39,910 nucleotides of DNA from Oscillospiraceae bacterium (GCA_902799075.1 CADBYZ010000043.1:1-39910), one strand, 5' to 3'; numbered from the stretch's first letter, positions 1 to 9,420 are shown. Numbers and translations are program-made. Notes: generated from the sequence alone by a model not told the origin.

Positions 1-201
1 AAAGGCCTCGATCAGATCCGCCGCCCGGGCCTCGGGGTGCTCGTTCAGATACTTGATGCCCTTGAGTGCGTTCGTCATGAACTTGACCTTGATGCCGTAA
101 GCCTCCAGGCGTTTGATACCCAGTTCCCGCTGATGATTTGCAAAGTCCTCGCCCAGCATGCCGCTGGAGAGGCTTACAACGCCGATCGCTTTGATCTTCA
201 T
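1..201 (-). CDS. LD-carboxypeptidase, peptidase S66 (MccF-like), 5' part only
   Basis: The first 67 codons are visible; the gene continues past base 1. The translation starts MKIKAIGVVSLSSGMLGED and continues with an HQRELGIKRLEAYG stretch, which matches the N-terminal nucleophile domain of S66 serine peptidases. These cut L,D-peptide bonds in muropeptides or inactivate microcin C-type compounds. The ATG overlaps the hisIE stop codon by four bases (ATGA), with GGAG about nine bases upstream, so it is translationally coupled to the his operon. Its link to histidine synthesis is not obvious and it may just ride on the transcript. The catalytic Ser-Glu-His residues lie outside the window. Confidence 0.75.
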   Translation of the reverse strand, partial: MKIKAIGVVSLSSGMLGEDFANHQRELGIKRLEAYGIKVKFMTNALKGIKYLNEHPEARAADLIEAF

Positions 202-845
202 GTCATTTTCTCCTGTTTGACCTTGTGGTCGATGACGTGGCGGGAGGCAAGCTCCCTGTGCACATCCTCGACGCTGATCCCGGCCTCGACCATCAGCACC
301 ATCACATGGTAGGCAAGGTCCGCGATTTCGTACACGGTCTCCCTCTTGTCTTCGGCTTTGGCGGCGATGATGACCTCGGTGCACTCCTCGCCCACCTTCT
401 TGAGGATTTTATCAAGGCCCTTGTTGAAGAGATAGCTGGTGTAGGACCCCTCGGGCATGTCGCGCTTGCGGCCCTCGAGCAGCTTGTACAGGCCCTCAAG
501 TGAGAACTCGCTGCGGCTGTCGCTGTGCCAGACGGGGTTTTCAAAGCAGGAGAAGGTGCCGAGGTGGCAGGCGGGGCCGTCCGGCTCCACGACCACGACG
601 AGGGCGTCCCTGTCGCAGTCGGCGGTGATGGAGACGATGTGCTGGTAATTGCCGCTGGTCTCTCCCTTGAGCCACAGCTCCTGCCTTGAGCGCGACCAGA
701 AGCAGGTCAGCTCCTTTTCCATGGAGATCTTGAGGCTCTCCCTGTTCATGTAGGCCACCGTCAGTACCCGTTTGGTGACGGAATCCACCACCACGGCGGG
801 GATCAGGCCTTTTTCGTCGAATTTGAGTTCATCAATATTTATCAT
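198..845 (-). CDS. hisIE: Bifunctional phosphoribosyl-AMP cyclohydrolase / phosphoribosyl-ATP pyrophosphatase
   Basis: Catalyses steps 2 and 3 of histidine biosynthesis in the cytosol. The N-terminal half is a HisI domain, with CFWSRSRQELWLKGETSGN and the metal-binding ADCDRDA and PACHLGTFSCF segments. The C-terminal ~95 residues are a HisE MazG-like helical domain with GEECTEVIIAAKAED. The 215-residue length is normal for the fusion. Two ATGs compete, at 851 and 845. GAGAGG lies directly against the first but seven bases before the second, so 845 (MINIDELKFDEKG) is preferred. The upstream ATG would give a four-base overlap with the hisF stop. The stop overlaps the next gene by four bases. 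Confidence 0.93.
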   Translation of the reverse strand: MINIDELKFDEKGLIPAVVVDSVTKRVLTVAYMNRESLKISMEKELTCFWSRSRQELWLKGETSGNYQHIVSITADCDRDALVVVVEPDGPACHLGTFSCFENPVWHSDSRSEFSLEGLYKLLEGRKRDMPEGSYTSYLFNKGLDKILKKVGEECTEVIIAAKAEDKRETVYEIADLAYHVMVLMVEAGISVEDVHRELASRHVIDHKVKQEKMT

Positions 846-847
846 GT

Positions 848-1609
848 TCATACCTCTCTGACGGGGATATTGTTGGCCTTGAGCGCGGCCTTGAGGTCGG
901 GGATCGTGACCTCGCCGAAGTGGAAGATGGAGGCGGCAAGGCCCGCGTCCACCTTGGGGAGTGTTTTGAAGAGCGTGACAAAATCGTCGATGCCGCCCGC
1001 GCCGCCGGAGGCGATCACCGGGACGGAGACAGCATTGCACACCGCGTCCAGCATTTCAAGGTCGAAGCCCTGTTTGACTCCGTCGGTGTCGATGGAGTTT
1101 AACACGATCTCGCCCGCGCCGCGCTCCACGCCCTTTTTGATCCAGGCGATGGCCTCCATGCCGGTGTCCTCGCGCCCGCCTTTTGCAAAGACGTGGAACA
1201 CGCCGCCCACGCGCTTGACATCCGCCGACAGCACCACGCACTGATTGCCGTAGCGTTTGGCGGCCTCGAAGATTAACGAGGGGTCCCGGATCGCGCCGGA
1301 GTTGACGCTGACCTTGTCCGCCCCGCATTTGAGCACACGGTCGAAATCGTCGAGCGTATTGATGCCGCCGCCCACGGTGAGGGGGATGAAGATGGTGCGG
1401 GCCACCTCGGTCAGCACGTCGGTAAAGAGCCTCCGCCCCTCGGCGGAGGCGGTGATGTCATAGAAGACCAGCTCGTCGGCTCCGCTGTCACTGTAATATC
1501 TCCCCAGCTCCACGGGGGAGGACAGGTCCCGCAGGCCCCGAAAATTGACCCCCTTGACCACGCGGCCGTCGCGCACATCGAGGCAGGGGATGATTCGTTT
1601 GGTAATCAT
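848..1609 (-). CDS. hisF: Imidazole glycerol phosphate synthase, cyclase subunit
   Basis: HisF forms imidazole glycerol phosphate and AICAR from PRFAR, using ammonia channelled from HisH. The 253-residue (beta/alpha)8 barrel starts MITKRIIPCLDVRDGRVVKG, whose Asp-11-type catalytic aspartate is present. It carries the second catalytic aspartate in LNSIDTDGVKQGFD and the phosphate-binding VGGGI and ASGGAG loops. The length is typical. The start codon overlaps the hisA stop by four bases, and the stop overlaps the upstream candidate start of hisIE. This tight spacing is seen along the whole operon. Confidence 0.97.
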   Translation of the reverse strand: MITKRIIPCLDVRDGRVVKGVNFRGLRDLSSPVELGRYYSDSGADELVFYDITASAEGRRLFTDVLTEVARTIFIPLTVGGGINTLDDFDRVLKCGADKVSVNSGAIRDPSLIFEAAKRYGNQCVVLSADVKRVGGVFHVFAKGGREDTGMEAIAWIKKGVERGAGEIVLNSIDTDGVKQGFDLEMLDAVCNAVSVPVIASGGAGGIDDFVTLFKTLPKVDAGLAASIFHFGEVTIPDLKAALKANNIPVREV

Positions 1610-2319
1610 TTCGCCGCCTCCAATGCATCCTTTAAGTCTATGGCCCCGGTATAGTACGCCTTGCCGATGATGGCCCCGTAGAGGTCCAGCATGCGCAGGG
1701 CTCTGATGTCGTCAACGGACGACACGCCCCCGGAGGCCACGAGGTTGAGGCTGAACGCTTTGGAAAGCTCGCCGTACAGTGCCCGATTGGTGCCCTGCAT
1801 GGCCCCGTCCCTGGAGATGTCGGTGCATATCACCGTCTGCACACCGAGGCTTTGCAGCTCCCGGCAGAAGTCGAAGGCGTCAAGCTCTGACTTTTCCGTC
1901 CAGCCGCGGATGGCGACTTTTCCGTCCCTGATGTCCACGCCCACGGCGATTTTCTCTTTATACGTCTCCACCGCCCCGCGCAGAAAGACGGGATCGGTGA
2001 CGGCGGCGGTGCCGAGGATGACGCGGTCAATGCCGGCGTTTAAGTAGCGCTCCACCACTTCCATGCTGCGTACCCCGCCGCCGACCTCGATAAAGAGCGG
2101 CGCGGCGGCGCGGATGCGTTTGATGGTTTCCAGGTTCGGGGTCTCCCCGTTCTTCGCGCCCTCAAGGTCTACCAGGTGCAGGCACCCGGCACCGGCCTTA
2201 TGAAACGCCTCGGCGATCTCCGGCGGGTTTTCGCTGTAGACGGTCATCTGCGCGTAGTCGCCCTTATACAGGCGCACGGCCTTGCCGTCGTATAAATCTA
2301 TCGCGGGAAAGATCAGCAT
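1606..2319 (-). CDS. hisA: ProFAR isomerase
   Basis: HisA isomerises ProFAR to PRFAR, the substrate of HisF/HisH. The 237-residue (beta/alpha)8 barrel opens [21 protein letters not shown], with the catalytic aspartate in FPAIDLYDG. It has EVGGGVRS and ICTDISRDGAMQG, which carries the second catalytic aspartate, plus the ASGGVSS phosphate loop. It overlaps hisH upstream by seven bases and hisF downstream by four. No internal promoter is needed, so expression should follow the hisZ promoter. Confidence 0.97.
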   Translation of the reverse strand: MLIFPAIDLYDGKAVRLYKGDYAQMTVYSENPPEIAEAFHKAGAGCLHLVDLEGAKNGETPNLETIKRIRAAAPLFIEVGGGVRSMEVVERYLNAGIDRVILGTAAVTDPVFLRGAVETYKEKIAVGVDIRDGKVAIRGWTEKSELDAFDFCRELQSLGVQTVICTDISRDGAMQGTNRALYGELSKAFSLNLVASGGVSSVDDIRALRMLDLYGAIIGKAYYTGAIDLKDALEAAK

Positions 2320-2936
2320 ATGGTTTCCTCCTCGCAGAAGGCCCGCAGGATATTCAGCCCCACCCTGCCGCTCTTTTCCGGGTGGAACTGGCAGCCGCAG
2401 ACATTATCCCGCTGCACGGCGGCGGTGAGCAGGGCGCCGTATTCGGCGTTGGCAATCACGCTGTCGGCACAGTCGGCGGCGTAGAACGAATGTACAAAAT
2501 ACACACAGTCCCCCTCTTTGATGTAGCGGAAGAGGGGGCTTTTGTTTTCGGTAAAGCGCAGGGCGTTCCAGCCGATGTGCGGGATCTTGCAGTCCGCCGG
2601 GATGACGTCCGCAATGGGCCGCACCTCGCCGGGGATGAGGCCGAGGCCCGCGTGCTCACCGTACTCGAAGCCCCGGTCGAACAAAAGCTGCATGCCGAGA
2701 CAGATGCCCATGAGGGGTTTGCCGTTTTTTGCCTCGTCCACGATCACCGCGTCAAGCCCCGTTGCCCGCAGCTTGTCGGCGGCGTCCCCGAAGGCCCCGA
2801 CGCCGGGCAGGAGGATCTTGTCCGCTTTTCTGAGCGTGTCCGCCTCCCCGGTCACGACGGCCTCCGCCCCGATGGCGGCGAGGGAGCTTTTGAGGGAAAA
2901 GAGGTTCCCCACGCCGTAGTCCACAATGGCGATCAT
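2313..2936 (-). CDS. hisH: Imidazole glycerol phosphate synthase, glutamine amidotransferase subunit
   Basis: HisH hydrolyses glutamine and passes ammonia to HisF. The start at 2936 ([14 protein letters not shown]) is chosen because it overlaps the hisB stop as ATGA; longer upstream reading is not conserved. The class I amidotransferase triad is visible: the nucleophilic Cys in [12 protein letters not shown] and the His and Glu in CQFHPEKS. The length of 207 residues fits the family. The motif NIGWNAL-type segment ([17 protein letters not shown]) is also characteristic. Confidence 0.96.
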   Translation of the reverse strand: MIAIVDYGVGNLFSLKSSLAAIGAEAVVTGEADTLRKADKILLPGVGAFGDAADKLRATGLDAVIVDEAKNGKPLMGICLGMQLLFDRGFEYGEHAGLGLIPGEVRPIADVIPADCKIPHIGWNALRFTENKSPLFRYIKEGDCVYFVHSFYAADCADSVIANAEYGALLTAAVQRDNVCGCQFHPEKSGRVGLNILRAFCEEETIC

Positions 2937-3523
2937 CCCAGGACCCCCTTGGTGGAGGGCAGCTCGTCTGAGCAGGCGGGGTCGATGGCGACGGCCTTGC
3001 GCAGCGACCGTGCAAAGGATTTGAAGCAGCCTTCGATGATGTGGTGGCTGTTCTTCCCGGCCAGCTCTTTGATGTGGAGCGTAATGCCCGCATTCATGCA
3101 GAAGGCGGTGAAAAACTCCTCCACAAGCTCCGTATCGAAGGTGCCCACCTTTTCCGTCGGGATGGGCAGGTCGAAGCACAGAAAGCTCCGGCCCGACACA
3201 TCCACCGCCGTCAGGATCAAAGCCTCGTCCATGGGGAGCGTCGTGTCGCCGTAGCGGACGATGCCGCGCTTGTCGCCCAGGGCCTCCTTCACCGCGCGGC
3301 CGAGACAGATGCCGATATCCTCTGTGCTGTGGTGATCGTCCACGCCGGTGTCGCCCACGCACCTGAGCGCCAGGTCAAAGCGCCCGTGGCGGGCAAAGAG
3401 CGTGAGCATGTGATCGAGAAAGCCGACGCCGGAGTCGACACTGCTCTCCCCTGTCCCGTCCAGGTTCAGGGTGAGGGAGATATCCGTCTCGGCGGTCTTG
3501 CGGCTGATTGTGGCGCTTCTCAT
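2933..3523 (-). CDS. hisB: Imidazoleglycerol-phosphate dehydratase
   Basis: Dehydrates imidazole glycerol phosphate to imidazole acetol phosphate. This is the monofunctional 196-residue form, with no phosphatase domain. The manganese-binding His/Glu pairs are visible in [29 protein letters not shown] and [18 protein letters not shown]. The start at 3523 ([14 protein letters not shown]) overlaps the hisC stop as ATGA. Downstream it overlaps hisH by four bases. Its product is the direct precursor of the HisC substrate, which makes the damage in hisC notable. Confidence 0.96.
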   Translation of the reverse strand: MRSATISRKTAETDISLTLNLDGTGESSVDSGVGFLDHMLTLFARHGRFDLALRCVGDTGVDDHHSTEDIGICLGRAVKEALGDKRGIVRYGDTTLPMDEALILTAVDVSGRSFLCFDLPIPTEKVGTFDTELVEEFFTAFCMNAGITLHIKELAGKNSHHIIEGCFKSFARSLRKAVAIDPACSDELPSTKGVLG

Positions 3524-4495
3524 CTCTGTTCCTCCAGAATCTCCCGGACATTTTTGAGGAAAATGTCCATCTGCTCCCTGGTGCCGATGGTGATGCGGCT
3601 CCATTCCTCGATGCCCGGCTGGGCAAAGTGGCGGATCAGCACGCCGCGCTCCTTGAGCTTTAAGTACAGCTCTTTGCCGCCGATCTTCTCCGCCCTCGCA
3701 AAGATGAAATTCGACGAGGAGGGCAGCACCTCAAAGCCCAGCTTTTCAAGCGCCGCCGTGGTGTAGGCGCGGTTATCCATGATGGTGCGGCAGTTTGCTC
3801 TTGTGGTCTCCTCGTCCAGCAGCACGCCGAGGCCGACAGCCAGGGTCATGGAGTTTACGTTATAGGGGTTGATGGAATACTTGATGGCGTTGAGGTCGGC
3901 AATCAGCGCCTTGCTGCCCGCGGCAAAGCCCAGGCGCGCGCCTGCCATGGAGCGCGACTTGGAGAAGGTCTGCACCACCAGGAGGTTCTCATAGTCCTGA
4001 ATCAGCGGGATGCAGGTCTCGCCGCCGAAGTCCACATAGGCCTCGTCGATGACCACTACGCTGTCGGGGTTGTGCTTTATCCTCCGGCGCGATGGTAAAG
4101 TCCGCCCGCAGGGGGATGGTAGTATAAGGGACATGGTTCAGGTCCGCGTAGACGGGGTAAAAGCCGTAGCTGATGCTGGGGAAGGCGGCCTGCCTTCTGT
4201 CGTCGCAGAAGGCCATGAAGGAGAAGTTCAGAAGCTCGTCCGAGCCGTTGCCGAGGATAATGTTGTCAGCGTCGATGCCATGGAGCTCGGCAAGCCGGGA
4301 GCGCAGGTCGATGCACTGAATCTCCGGATACAGGTTCAGAGGCCGCAGATGCTCCCGCGCGAAGGCCATGGCCTTTTCCGACGGCGGGAAGGGGCACTCG
4401 TTAGTGTTTAATTTCGTGACGTTCAGCACCTTCGGCTGCTCGCCGGGGGTGTAGGGGACGAGATCCTTGTATTTGTAGCTGAAAAAGCGGCTCAT
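3520..4495 (-). pseudogene. hisC: Histidinol-phosphate aminotransferase, broken by internal deletion/frameshift
   Basis: HisC is the PLP-dependent transaminase that makes histidinol phosphate. The N-terminal part (4495 down to about 4084, [20 protein letters not shown]) and the C-terminal part (about 4080 down to 3520, HNPDSVVVIDEAYVDFGGE) are each well conserved but lie in different frames. At the join, the N-terminal reading APED runs directly into HNPDS. Relatives as I remember them have about 30 residues between these blocks, including the ANPNAPTG motif that contacts PLP. That segment is absent here. The PLP lysine block VQTFSKSRSMAGARLGFA is intact. The gene is 976 nt, one more than a multiple of three. 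Either this is a true deletion or an assembly error. The four-base overlaps with hisD and hisB are preserved. Confidence 0.85.
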
Positions 4496-5772
4496 GTGTC
4501 TTCCTCCAATCGAATCAGAGCGCTGCGCGCGTGGCCGTCCAGGCCCTCCTTGTACGCAAAGCGCGCGATCTCCGGCGCAAGCTTCTTGAAGGCCTCCGCC
4601 GGGTAATAGGTGTACTGGATCTTTTTGACGAAATCGTCCACCCCGAGGGGGCTTCCGAAGCGTGCGGTGCCGGTGGTGGGCAGGGTGTGGTTCGTGCCGC
4701 CGAGATAGTCCCCCAGCGGCTCCGGGCAGTTTTTCCCGAGGAAGACAGAGCCCGCGTTTTTCACGTCGTCCAGATAATCAAAGGGATTATCCACAAAGAT
4801 TTCCAGATGCTCCGGGGCGACGGCGTTGGCGATCTCCATGCCGCGCCTGAGGTTAGCGGCGATGATGATTTTCCCGTTATCCTCAATCGAAGGCCGGGCG
4901 ATGCTCTCGCGCGGGAGTTTTGATAACTGCTCTTCGATCTCCGCCTGTACCGCATACGCAAGCTTCTCGCTGTCCGTCACCAGCACGCAGCAGCTCAGGA
5001 CATCGTGCTCGGCCTGGGCCAGCATGTCCGCCGCCACATGGGTAGGCTTTGCGGTCTTATCCGCCAGCACCAGCACCTCACTGGGCCCGGCGATCGTGTC
5101 GATGGCCACCTGGCCGTAGACCTGGCGCTTGGCTTCGGCGACGTAGGCGTTGCCGGGGCCGACGATCTTGTCCACCCGCGGGATGCTTTCTGTCCCGTAG
5201 GCCATGGCGGCCACGGCCTGCGCGCCGCCGACCTTGTAGATCCTCGTGACCCCCGCGATCTGCGCCGCCGCGAGGATGGCCGCATTCACCTTGCCATCCC
5301 TACCGCAGGGGGTGCACATGACGATCTCCTTACAGCCCGCGATCTTGGCGGGTACCGCGTCCATCATCACCGTGGAGGGGTAGGGCGCCGTGCCGCCGGG
5401 GACATAGAGCCCCGCCTTCTCGATCGGCAGCAGCTTCTGGCCCATCACCACGCCGCCGGGGCGGGTAAAGGAATAGCTCTGCCTGAGCTGCTTTTCGTGG
5501 TACTCGCGGATATTGCGCTCGGCAAGACGCAGGGTGTCGAGAAATTCCGGCTCGGTCCGGGCCATGGCCTCCGCGATCTCGGCCTCCGATACCAGCATGG
5601 TGTCAAGCCTTGCGCCGTCAAACTTTTCGGTATACTTCAAAACCGCCCTGTCGCCGTTTTCGCGCACGTCCTTGAGGATGCCCGCGACCACGCCGGACAC
5701 GTCCACCTTCGGGGCGTTTCTTTTTAAAAGCTCCTCGTCCCGGAGCTCGCCGTCCTGATAAATTCGGATCAT
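4492..5772 (-). CDS. hisD: Histidinol dehydrogenase
   Basis: Catalyses the last two steps of histidine synthesis, oxidising histidinol to histidine with two NAD. The protein is 426 residues, a usual length. Family blocks include [21 protein letters not shown], the [29 protein letters not shown] region, [14 protein letters not shown], and the zinc-binding and catalytic segments AEHDVLSC and APEHLEI. The C-terminal [12 protein letters not shown] is also present. It sits between hisG and hisC with four-base overlaps on both sides. Nothing suggests damage. Confidence 0.97.
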   Translation of the reverse strand: MIRIYQDGELRDEELLKRNAPKVDVSGVVAGILKDVRENGDRAVLKYTEKFDGARLDTMLVSEAEIAEAMARTEPEFLDTLRLAERNIREYHEKQLRQSYSFTRPGGVVMGQKLLPIEKAGLYVPGGTAPYPSTVMMDAVPAKIAGCKEIVMCTPCGRDGKVNAAILAAAQIAGVTRIYKVGGAQAVAAMAYGTESIPRVDKIVGPGNAYVAEAKRQVYGQVAIDTIAGPSEVLVLADKTAKPTHVAADMLAQAEHDVLSCCVLVTDSEKLAYAVQAEIEEQLSKLPRESIARPSIEDNGKIIIAANLRRGMEIANAVAPEHLEIFVDNPFDYLDDVKNAGSVFLGKNCPEPLGDYLGGTNHTLPTTGTARFGSPLGVDDFVKKIQYTYYPAEAFKKLAPEIARFAYKEGLDGHARSALIRLEEDT

Positions 5773-6392
5773 GCTGTTGCCTCCTTCGCCAGTGCCCGGG
5801 TCAGCTCCTCGATCCGGGTCTTGTAAAATACGAAGCTTGCCTTGTTGGCAATGAGCCGCGCGCTGATGGGGACGATGGTCTCCAGCACGGCAAGATTGTT
5901 TTCCTTAAGTGTGGTGCCCGTCTCCACGATGTCCACGATCACGTCGGACAGGCCCAGAATGGGCGCAAGCTCGATGGAGCCGTTGAGGCCGATCACGTCG
6001 ATGTCCCGGCCTGTGGACGTATAGTAATCGGTGGCGATATGAGAAAACTTGGTCGCCACGCGCAAGGTCCGGGCGGGATCGTCCCGAAAGTCCTTCGGCC
6101 CCGCCACGCACATGCGGCATTTGCCGACATTCAGGTCCAGAAGCTCGTACACGTCGGGCCGGTACTCGAGCAGGATGTCCTTGCCCGCGACCCCGATGTC
6201 CGCGGCGCCCCGCGCGACATAGATCGCCACGTCCGAGGGCTTGACCCAGAAGTAGCGGATGCCGAGGGCCTCGTTTTCAAAAAAGAGCTTGCGGTTTTCC
6301 TCATGGATGGACGGGCACTCAAAGCCCGCCCGCTCGAACATGCCGTAGACCTTCTCGCCGAGCCGCCCCTTGGGAAGCGCGATATTAAGCAT
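5769..6392 (-). CDS. hisG: ATP phosphoribosyltransferase, short form
   Basis: HisG commits ATP and PRPP to histidine synthesis. At 207 residues it is the short form, lacking the C-terminal regulatory ACT-like domain. Short forms need HisZ for activity and feedback control, and hisZ is the gene immediately upstream. The start at 6392 (MLNIALPKGRLGEKVYGMFERAG) is fixed by the conserved LPKGRL motif and the eight-base overlap with hisZ. Further motifs are YVARGAADIGVAGKDIL and the PRPP-binding segment DVIVDIVETGTTLKENNL. Confidence 0.96.
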   Translation of the reverse strand: MLNIALPKGRLGEKVYGMFERAGFECPSIHEENRKLFFENEALGIRYFWVKPSDVAIYVARGAADIGVAGKDILLEYRPDVYELLDLNVGKCRMCVAGPKDFRDDPARTLRVATKFSHIATDYYTSTGRDIDVIGLNGSIELAPILGLSDVIVDIVETGTTLKENNLAVLETIVPISARLIANKASFVFYKTRIEELTRALAKEATA

Positions 6393-7314
6393 GGGCGCCC
6401 ACCTCCAGTCGTTCCAGCTTGTCGAGATAGCAGGCAAAGCCGATGGCGCGGCCGGGCTTTCCCATGCGGTGCAGGAGCCGGTCATACACGCCGCCGGACA
6501 GCACGCTCGACGGCACGCCGCGCACATAGCCCTGGAAGGCCAGAGCATTATAATAGCGCATGTCGCCGAGTATAGAGAAGTCGAGGCTCACGCGCCCCTG
6601 CTCCTCGGGCGGCAGTGCACCGGCAAAGCGCTTTGCTTCCTCCATCGCTGCCTCCGGGCACCCGACGGCCCCGAGCGCTTCCGGCGCCTCCGACGGCGCG
6701 GCGGTACAGAGCGTGAGACCGGCGATGCGCTGCGCGTCCTGCGGCGTCACTCCGGCGTCTGCGCACACGGCCTTCAGCTCGTGCACGTTCTTCTCACCCA
6801 TGCAGCGGAGCACATCCCGCCGGGCATCGCCTTGAAGCTGCGCCAGATCCAGCACATGCTCCACAATGCCGAGCAGCGACACACAGAGCCGATAGTCCGG
6901 TGAAATCAGCCCGAGGCTCTCCAGCGCAAGATCCAGAACTTCGGCGGTGCCGGGATCATCCCGGGCGCCCAGGCACTCCACGCCGGTCTGCCGGATCTCC
7001 CGGAAGGACCCGGCACTCTCGGACACGCGGTAGACGTTCTCGTCATAATAGAATTTCTGCACCTCTTCCGCCGCAGGCCGCCAGGCGCGCACGATGGAGA
7101 GCGTCACATCGGGCTTTAAGGCCATGAGCTTTCCGTTTGTGTCGGTAAAGGTAATGACCTGGGGCGAGCGCAGAAAATCCTTGTTTTTCATGTAAAGCTC
7201 GTATTCCTCGAACCTGCTCATGCGGTAGGGCGCAAAGCCCCGCCGGTGATAGAGCGAGCGGAGGGCAAAGCTGATCTTCTCCTCGTTGGTGAGGACAGCG
7301 GTATCAATGGTCAT
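6385..7314 (-). CDS. hisZ: ATP phosphoribosyltransferase regulatory subunit, HisRS-like
   Basis: HisZ is a catalytic-domain paralogue of histidyl-tRNA synthetase that partners short-form HisG and senses histidine. The 309 residues contain class II synthetase-like motif 2 (MALKPDVTLSIVRAWR) and an RRGFAPYRMSRFEEYELY start, but no anticodon-binding domain. It is the first gene of the operon, with GGAGG seven bases before the ATG. The promoter gives a leader of only about 30 nt, too short for a T-box or attenuator. Control would therefore have to be at the promoter or through the proteins. Confidence 0.92.
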   Translation of the reverse strand: MTIDTAVLTNEEKISFALRSLYHRRGFAPYRMSRFEEYELYMKNKDFLRSPQVITFTDTNGKLMALKPDVTLSIVRAWRPAAEEVQKFYYDENVYRVSESAGSFREIRQTGVECLGARDDPGTAEVLDLALESLGLISPDYRLCVSLLGIVEHVLDLAQLQGDARRDVLRCMGEKNVHELKAVCADAGVTPQDAQRIAGLTLCTAAPSEAPEALGAVGCPEAAMEEAKRFAGALPPEEQGRVSLDFSILGDMRYYNALAFQGYVRGVPSSVLSGGVYDRLLHRMGKPGRAIGFACYLDKLERLEVGAHA

Positions 7315-7349
7315 GGGTGCCTCCGGAAAATCTGTCTGGTTGCTTTAGC

Positions 7350-7378
7350 ATATTAGCACGTTATCTGATTAAAGTAAA
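7350..7378 (-). promoter_or_regulatory. Promoter of the his operon
   Basis: On the minus strand, TTTACT (7373-7378) and TAATAT (7350-7355) are separated by 17 bases, in an AT-rich gap between mutY and hisZ. The predicted start of transcription is about 30 bases before the hisZ ATG. This is a consensus match only. Confidence 0.55.
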
Positions 7379-7438
7379 GTCTTTTTTGAAGACAGCTTAT
7401 TATAACAGAAGCGAGGATACGCGGGAAGGGGGATTTTC

Positions 7439-8485
7439 TTACAGTTTCTTCTGGTAATACTTCAAGGCTGTCGGGATGGGGCAGTCGCGCCGGATCTCCT
7501 CCGGGGTCTTCCAGACAAAGCCCGGCAGCTCCCGCGAAAGCTCCGCGCGGTAGCCCTGCATGTGCCACTCCACATGGGTGAAGACATGCTTTGCCTCGCC
7601 GCAGGGCTCGATGCCGCGTACTTCCCCGCCGAGGGCGATCACAGTCTCCCGCGCCTGCGCCTCGTCCAGTGCGCCGTCGAGGTTTGGAAACTCCCACAGG
7701 CCCGCGAGCAGGCCCTTCCCTTCCCGCTTGCGCACGGCGTACCGGTCCCTGCATTTGAGCAGCAGCACTGTTCGCTGCTCAATGCGCCGCTCCCTCGGCG
7801 GGCTCTTGACCGGGTAGCGATCCGTCTCGCCGTTCTGGCAGGCCCGGCACAGGGCGTTCATCGGGCAAGCCTCACATTTCGGCGTGGTGTTCGGCAGACA
7901 GACGGTCTCCCCCAGTTCCATGATGCCCTCGGTCAGCAGGCCCGCCCGCTCCCCGCGCGGGTAGCAGGCGCGCAGGAGGGACGCGATATCCGCGCGGGTC
8001 TTGGGCAGCATGATGTTGTCCGCCCTTGCCAACGCCCTTGTCATCACCCGCAGGACATTGCCGTCCACAGCCGGCTCCGGCTCGCCATACGCGATCGACG
8101 CAATAGCCCCGGCAGTGTAGTCCCCGATGCCGGGGAGCGTTTTCAGCCGGGCCGCCTCCCGCGGCAGTTCGCCGCCGAAGTCCGCCATCACCCGCCGCGC
8201 CGCCTTTTGGAGATTTCGCGCCCGGCTGTAATAGCCCAGCCCTTCCCAGAGTTTTAATAATTGATCCTCTTCGACTTCTGCGAGTGCCCGGATGTCGGGC
8301 AGGGCCTCCAGGAAGCGCGCATAATATGGGATCACGGCCTCGATGCGCGTCTGCTGGAGCATAATCTCCGACACCCACACATGGTAGGGCGTGGGCGAGA
8401 GCCGCCAGGGCAGCGGTCGGCGCACAGAGGCGCACCAGTCGATAAGCTTTTGGGCACAGGCATTTGTCAGCGCTTCGTCGGTCAT
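7439..8485 (-). CDS. mutY: A/G-specific adenine DNA glycosylase
   Basis: MutY removes adenine mispaired with 8-oxoguanine. The 348-residue protein has an N-terminal HhH-GPD domain: VSEIMLQQTRIEAVIPYY, the hairpin LKTLPGIGDYTAGAIASIAYG, and the catalytic aspartate in AVDGNVLRV. A four-cysteine iron-sulphur loop follows (cysteines in ETVCLPN, KCEACP and LCRACQ). The last ~120 residues form the NUDIX-like 8-oxoG recognition domain. The start at 8485 (MTDEALTNACAQK) is chosen because it has GGGAG about eight bases upstream. A longer frame is open but would run into the preceding terminator. Confidence 0.93.
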   Translation of the reverse strand: MTDEALTNACAQKLIDWCASVRRPLPWRLSPTPYHVWVSEIMLQQTRIEAVIPYYARFLEALPDIRALAEVEEDQLLKLWEGLGYYSRARNLQKAARRVMADFGGELPREAARLKTLPGIGDYTAGAIASIAYGEPEPAVDGNVLRVMTRALARADNIMLPKTRADIASLLRACYPRGERAGLLTEGIMELGETVCLPNTTPKCEACPMNALCRACQNGETDRYPVKSPPRERRIEQRTVLLLKCRDRYAVRKREGKGLLAGLWEFPNLDGALDEAQARETVIALGGEVRGIEPCGEAKHVFTHVEWHMQGYRAELSRELPGFVWKTPEEIRRDCPIPTALKYYQKKL

Positions 8486-8498
8486 TGTGTTCACTCCC

Positions 8499-8529
8499 AA
8501 AAAACGGGGACGGCTTTCGCCGTCCCCGT
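8499..8529 (-). terminator. Rho-independent terminator after the membrane protein gene
   Basis: On the minus strand there is a perfect 11-bp stem (8504-8514 with 8519-8529, four-base loop), followed by six T. It lies directly downstream of the gene at 8539-9369 and just before mutY. Confidence 0.85.
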
Positions 8530-8538
8530 CAATTCGTA

Positions 8539-9369
8539 TCACAGCTTTTCAAAGCCGCCCTCGTCCACTGCCGGATCGTCGATCTTCTTCGGCGGCAGGT
8601 TCTCGAGATTGCGCACCAGGATCCAGGTATACAGCAGCAGCATCCCCGCCGAGGCAAGGAGGATCAGCTGCATGCCCATGTAGCGCTCATCGGCCAGGGC
8701 CATGATGCACATCATCGTGCCCATCATCGCGCCGAACAGAGCGTTATACTGCTTTTCCACATGGAAGGCAAAGCAGCCCACACGGAAAAAGCCCATCATG
8801 GCGAACATGATCGTCACAAGCTCCACCGCGAAGCTCCAGACCACGCTGTTAAGCTGGTTGCGCACATAGCTGAGGATCAGCCACACCGCGTACATCAGCA
8901 CCGGCAGCATCGACCCGATGCGCACCAGGGTCTGGTGCTCAAAGGTCTCGTAGTTTGCCTGGCCCAGCACCAGCGGGAAGGCAAGCCCGGACAGGGCCGC
9001 AAGCAGGCACAGCACGCGGATCATGTCCGCATTTGTGTCGGTCTCCGTGGTCATCATCAGTACCACCGCGCCCGCGATCATCACAAGCCCGGCAAGCCAG
9101 CGCAGGATCGCAAAGATTTTGCCCGGGTTATACAACGCCTTGCAGAAGTCCTTCGGCGGGGCCAGGCGCTTGTCCTGCATGGAGCGGATGAAGTGCCGGA
9201 ACACCAGCGCGGAGGCGATGACCATCGCCGGGACCAGGAGATTGAAGAAGCTGCGCTCGTTCAGGCCGTTTTCGTCAAAGGCGAGCTGATCCTGCAGCCA
9301 GCGGAAGAACACGCCGAATGCGCCCGCACCGGCCACATAGCAGCAGATTTCCAGAGGTTTTTTATACAT
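8539..9369 (-). CDS. Integral membrane protein of unknown function
   Basis: A 276-residue protein with about seven or eight hydrophobic segments, for example LVPAMVIASALVF, LRWLAGLVMIAGAVVLMM, VLCLLAALSGLAFPLVLG, MLPVLMYAVWLIL and a final LILLASAGMLLLYTWILV. A polar, acidic C-terminal tail (PPKKIDDPAVDEGGFEKL) is probably cytoplasmic. I do not recognise a named family. It is expressed as a single gene between its own promoter and a strong terminator, and divergently from the SpoIID-like gene. The ribosome binding site before the ATG at 9369 is weak. Confidence 0.75.
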   Translation of the reverse strand: MYKKPLEICCYVAGAGAFGVFFRWLQDQLAFDENGLNERSFFNLLVPAMVIASALVFRHFIRSMQDKRLAPPKDFCKALYNPGKIFAILRWLAGLVMIAGAVVLMMTTETDTNADMIRVLCLLAALSGLAFPLVLGQANYETFEHQTLVRIGSMLPVLMYAVWLILSYVRNQLNSVVWSFAVELVTIMFAMMGFFRVGCFAFHVEKQYNALFGAMMGTMMCIMALADERYMGMQLILLASAGMLLLYTWILVRNLENLPPKKIDDPAVDEGGFEKL

Positions 9370-9420
9370 AAGCCGTATCTCGATTCCATAAAATGATTGT
9401 GTAATGCTCGTAGCTGTGCA

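Noticed and set aside
7315-7349. T-box or histidine attenuator in front of hisZ
   Set aside because: The predicted leader is about 30 nt and contains neither a histidine-rich peptide nor specifier/antiterminator structure.
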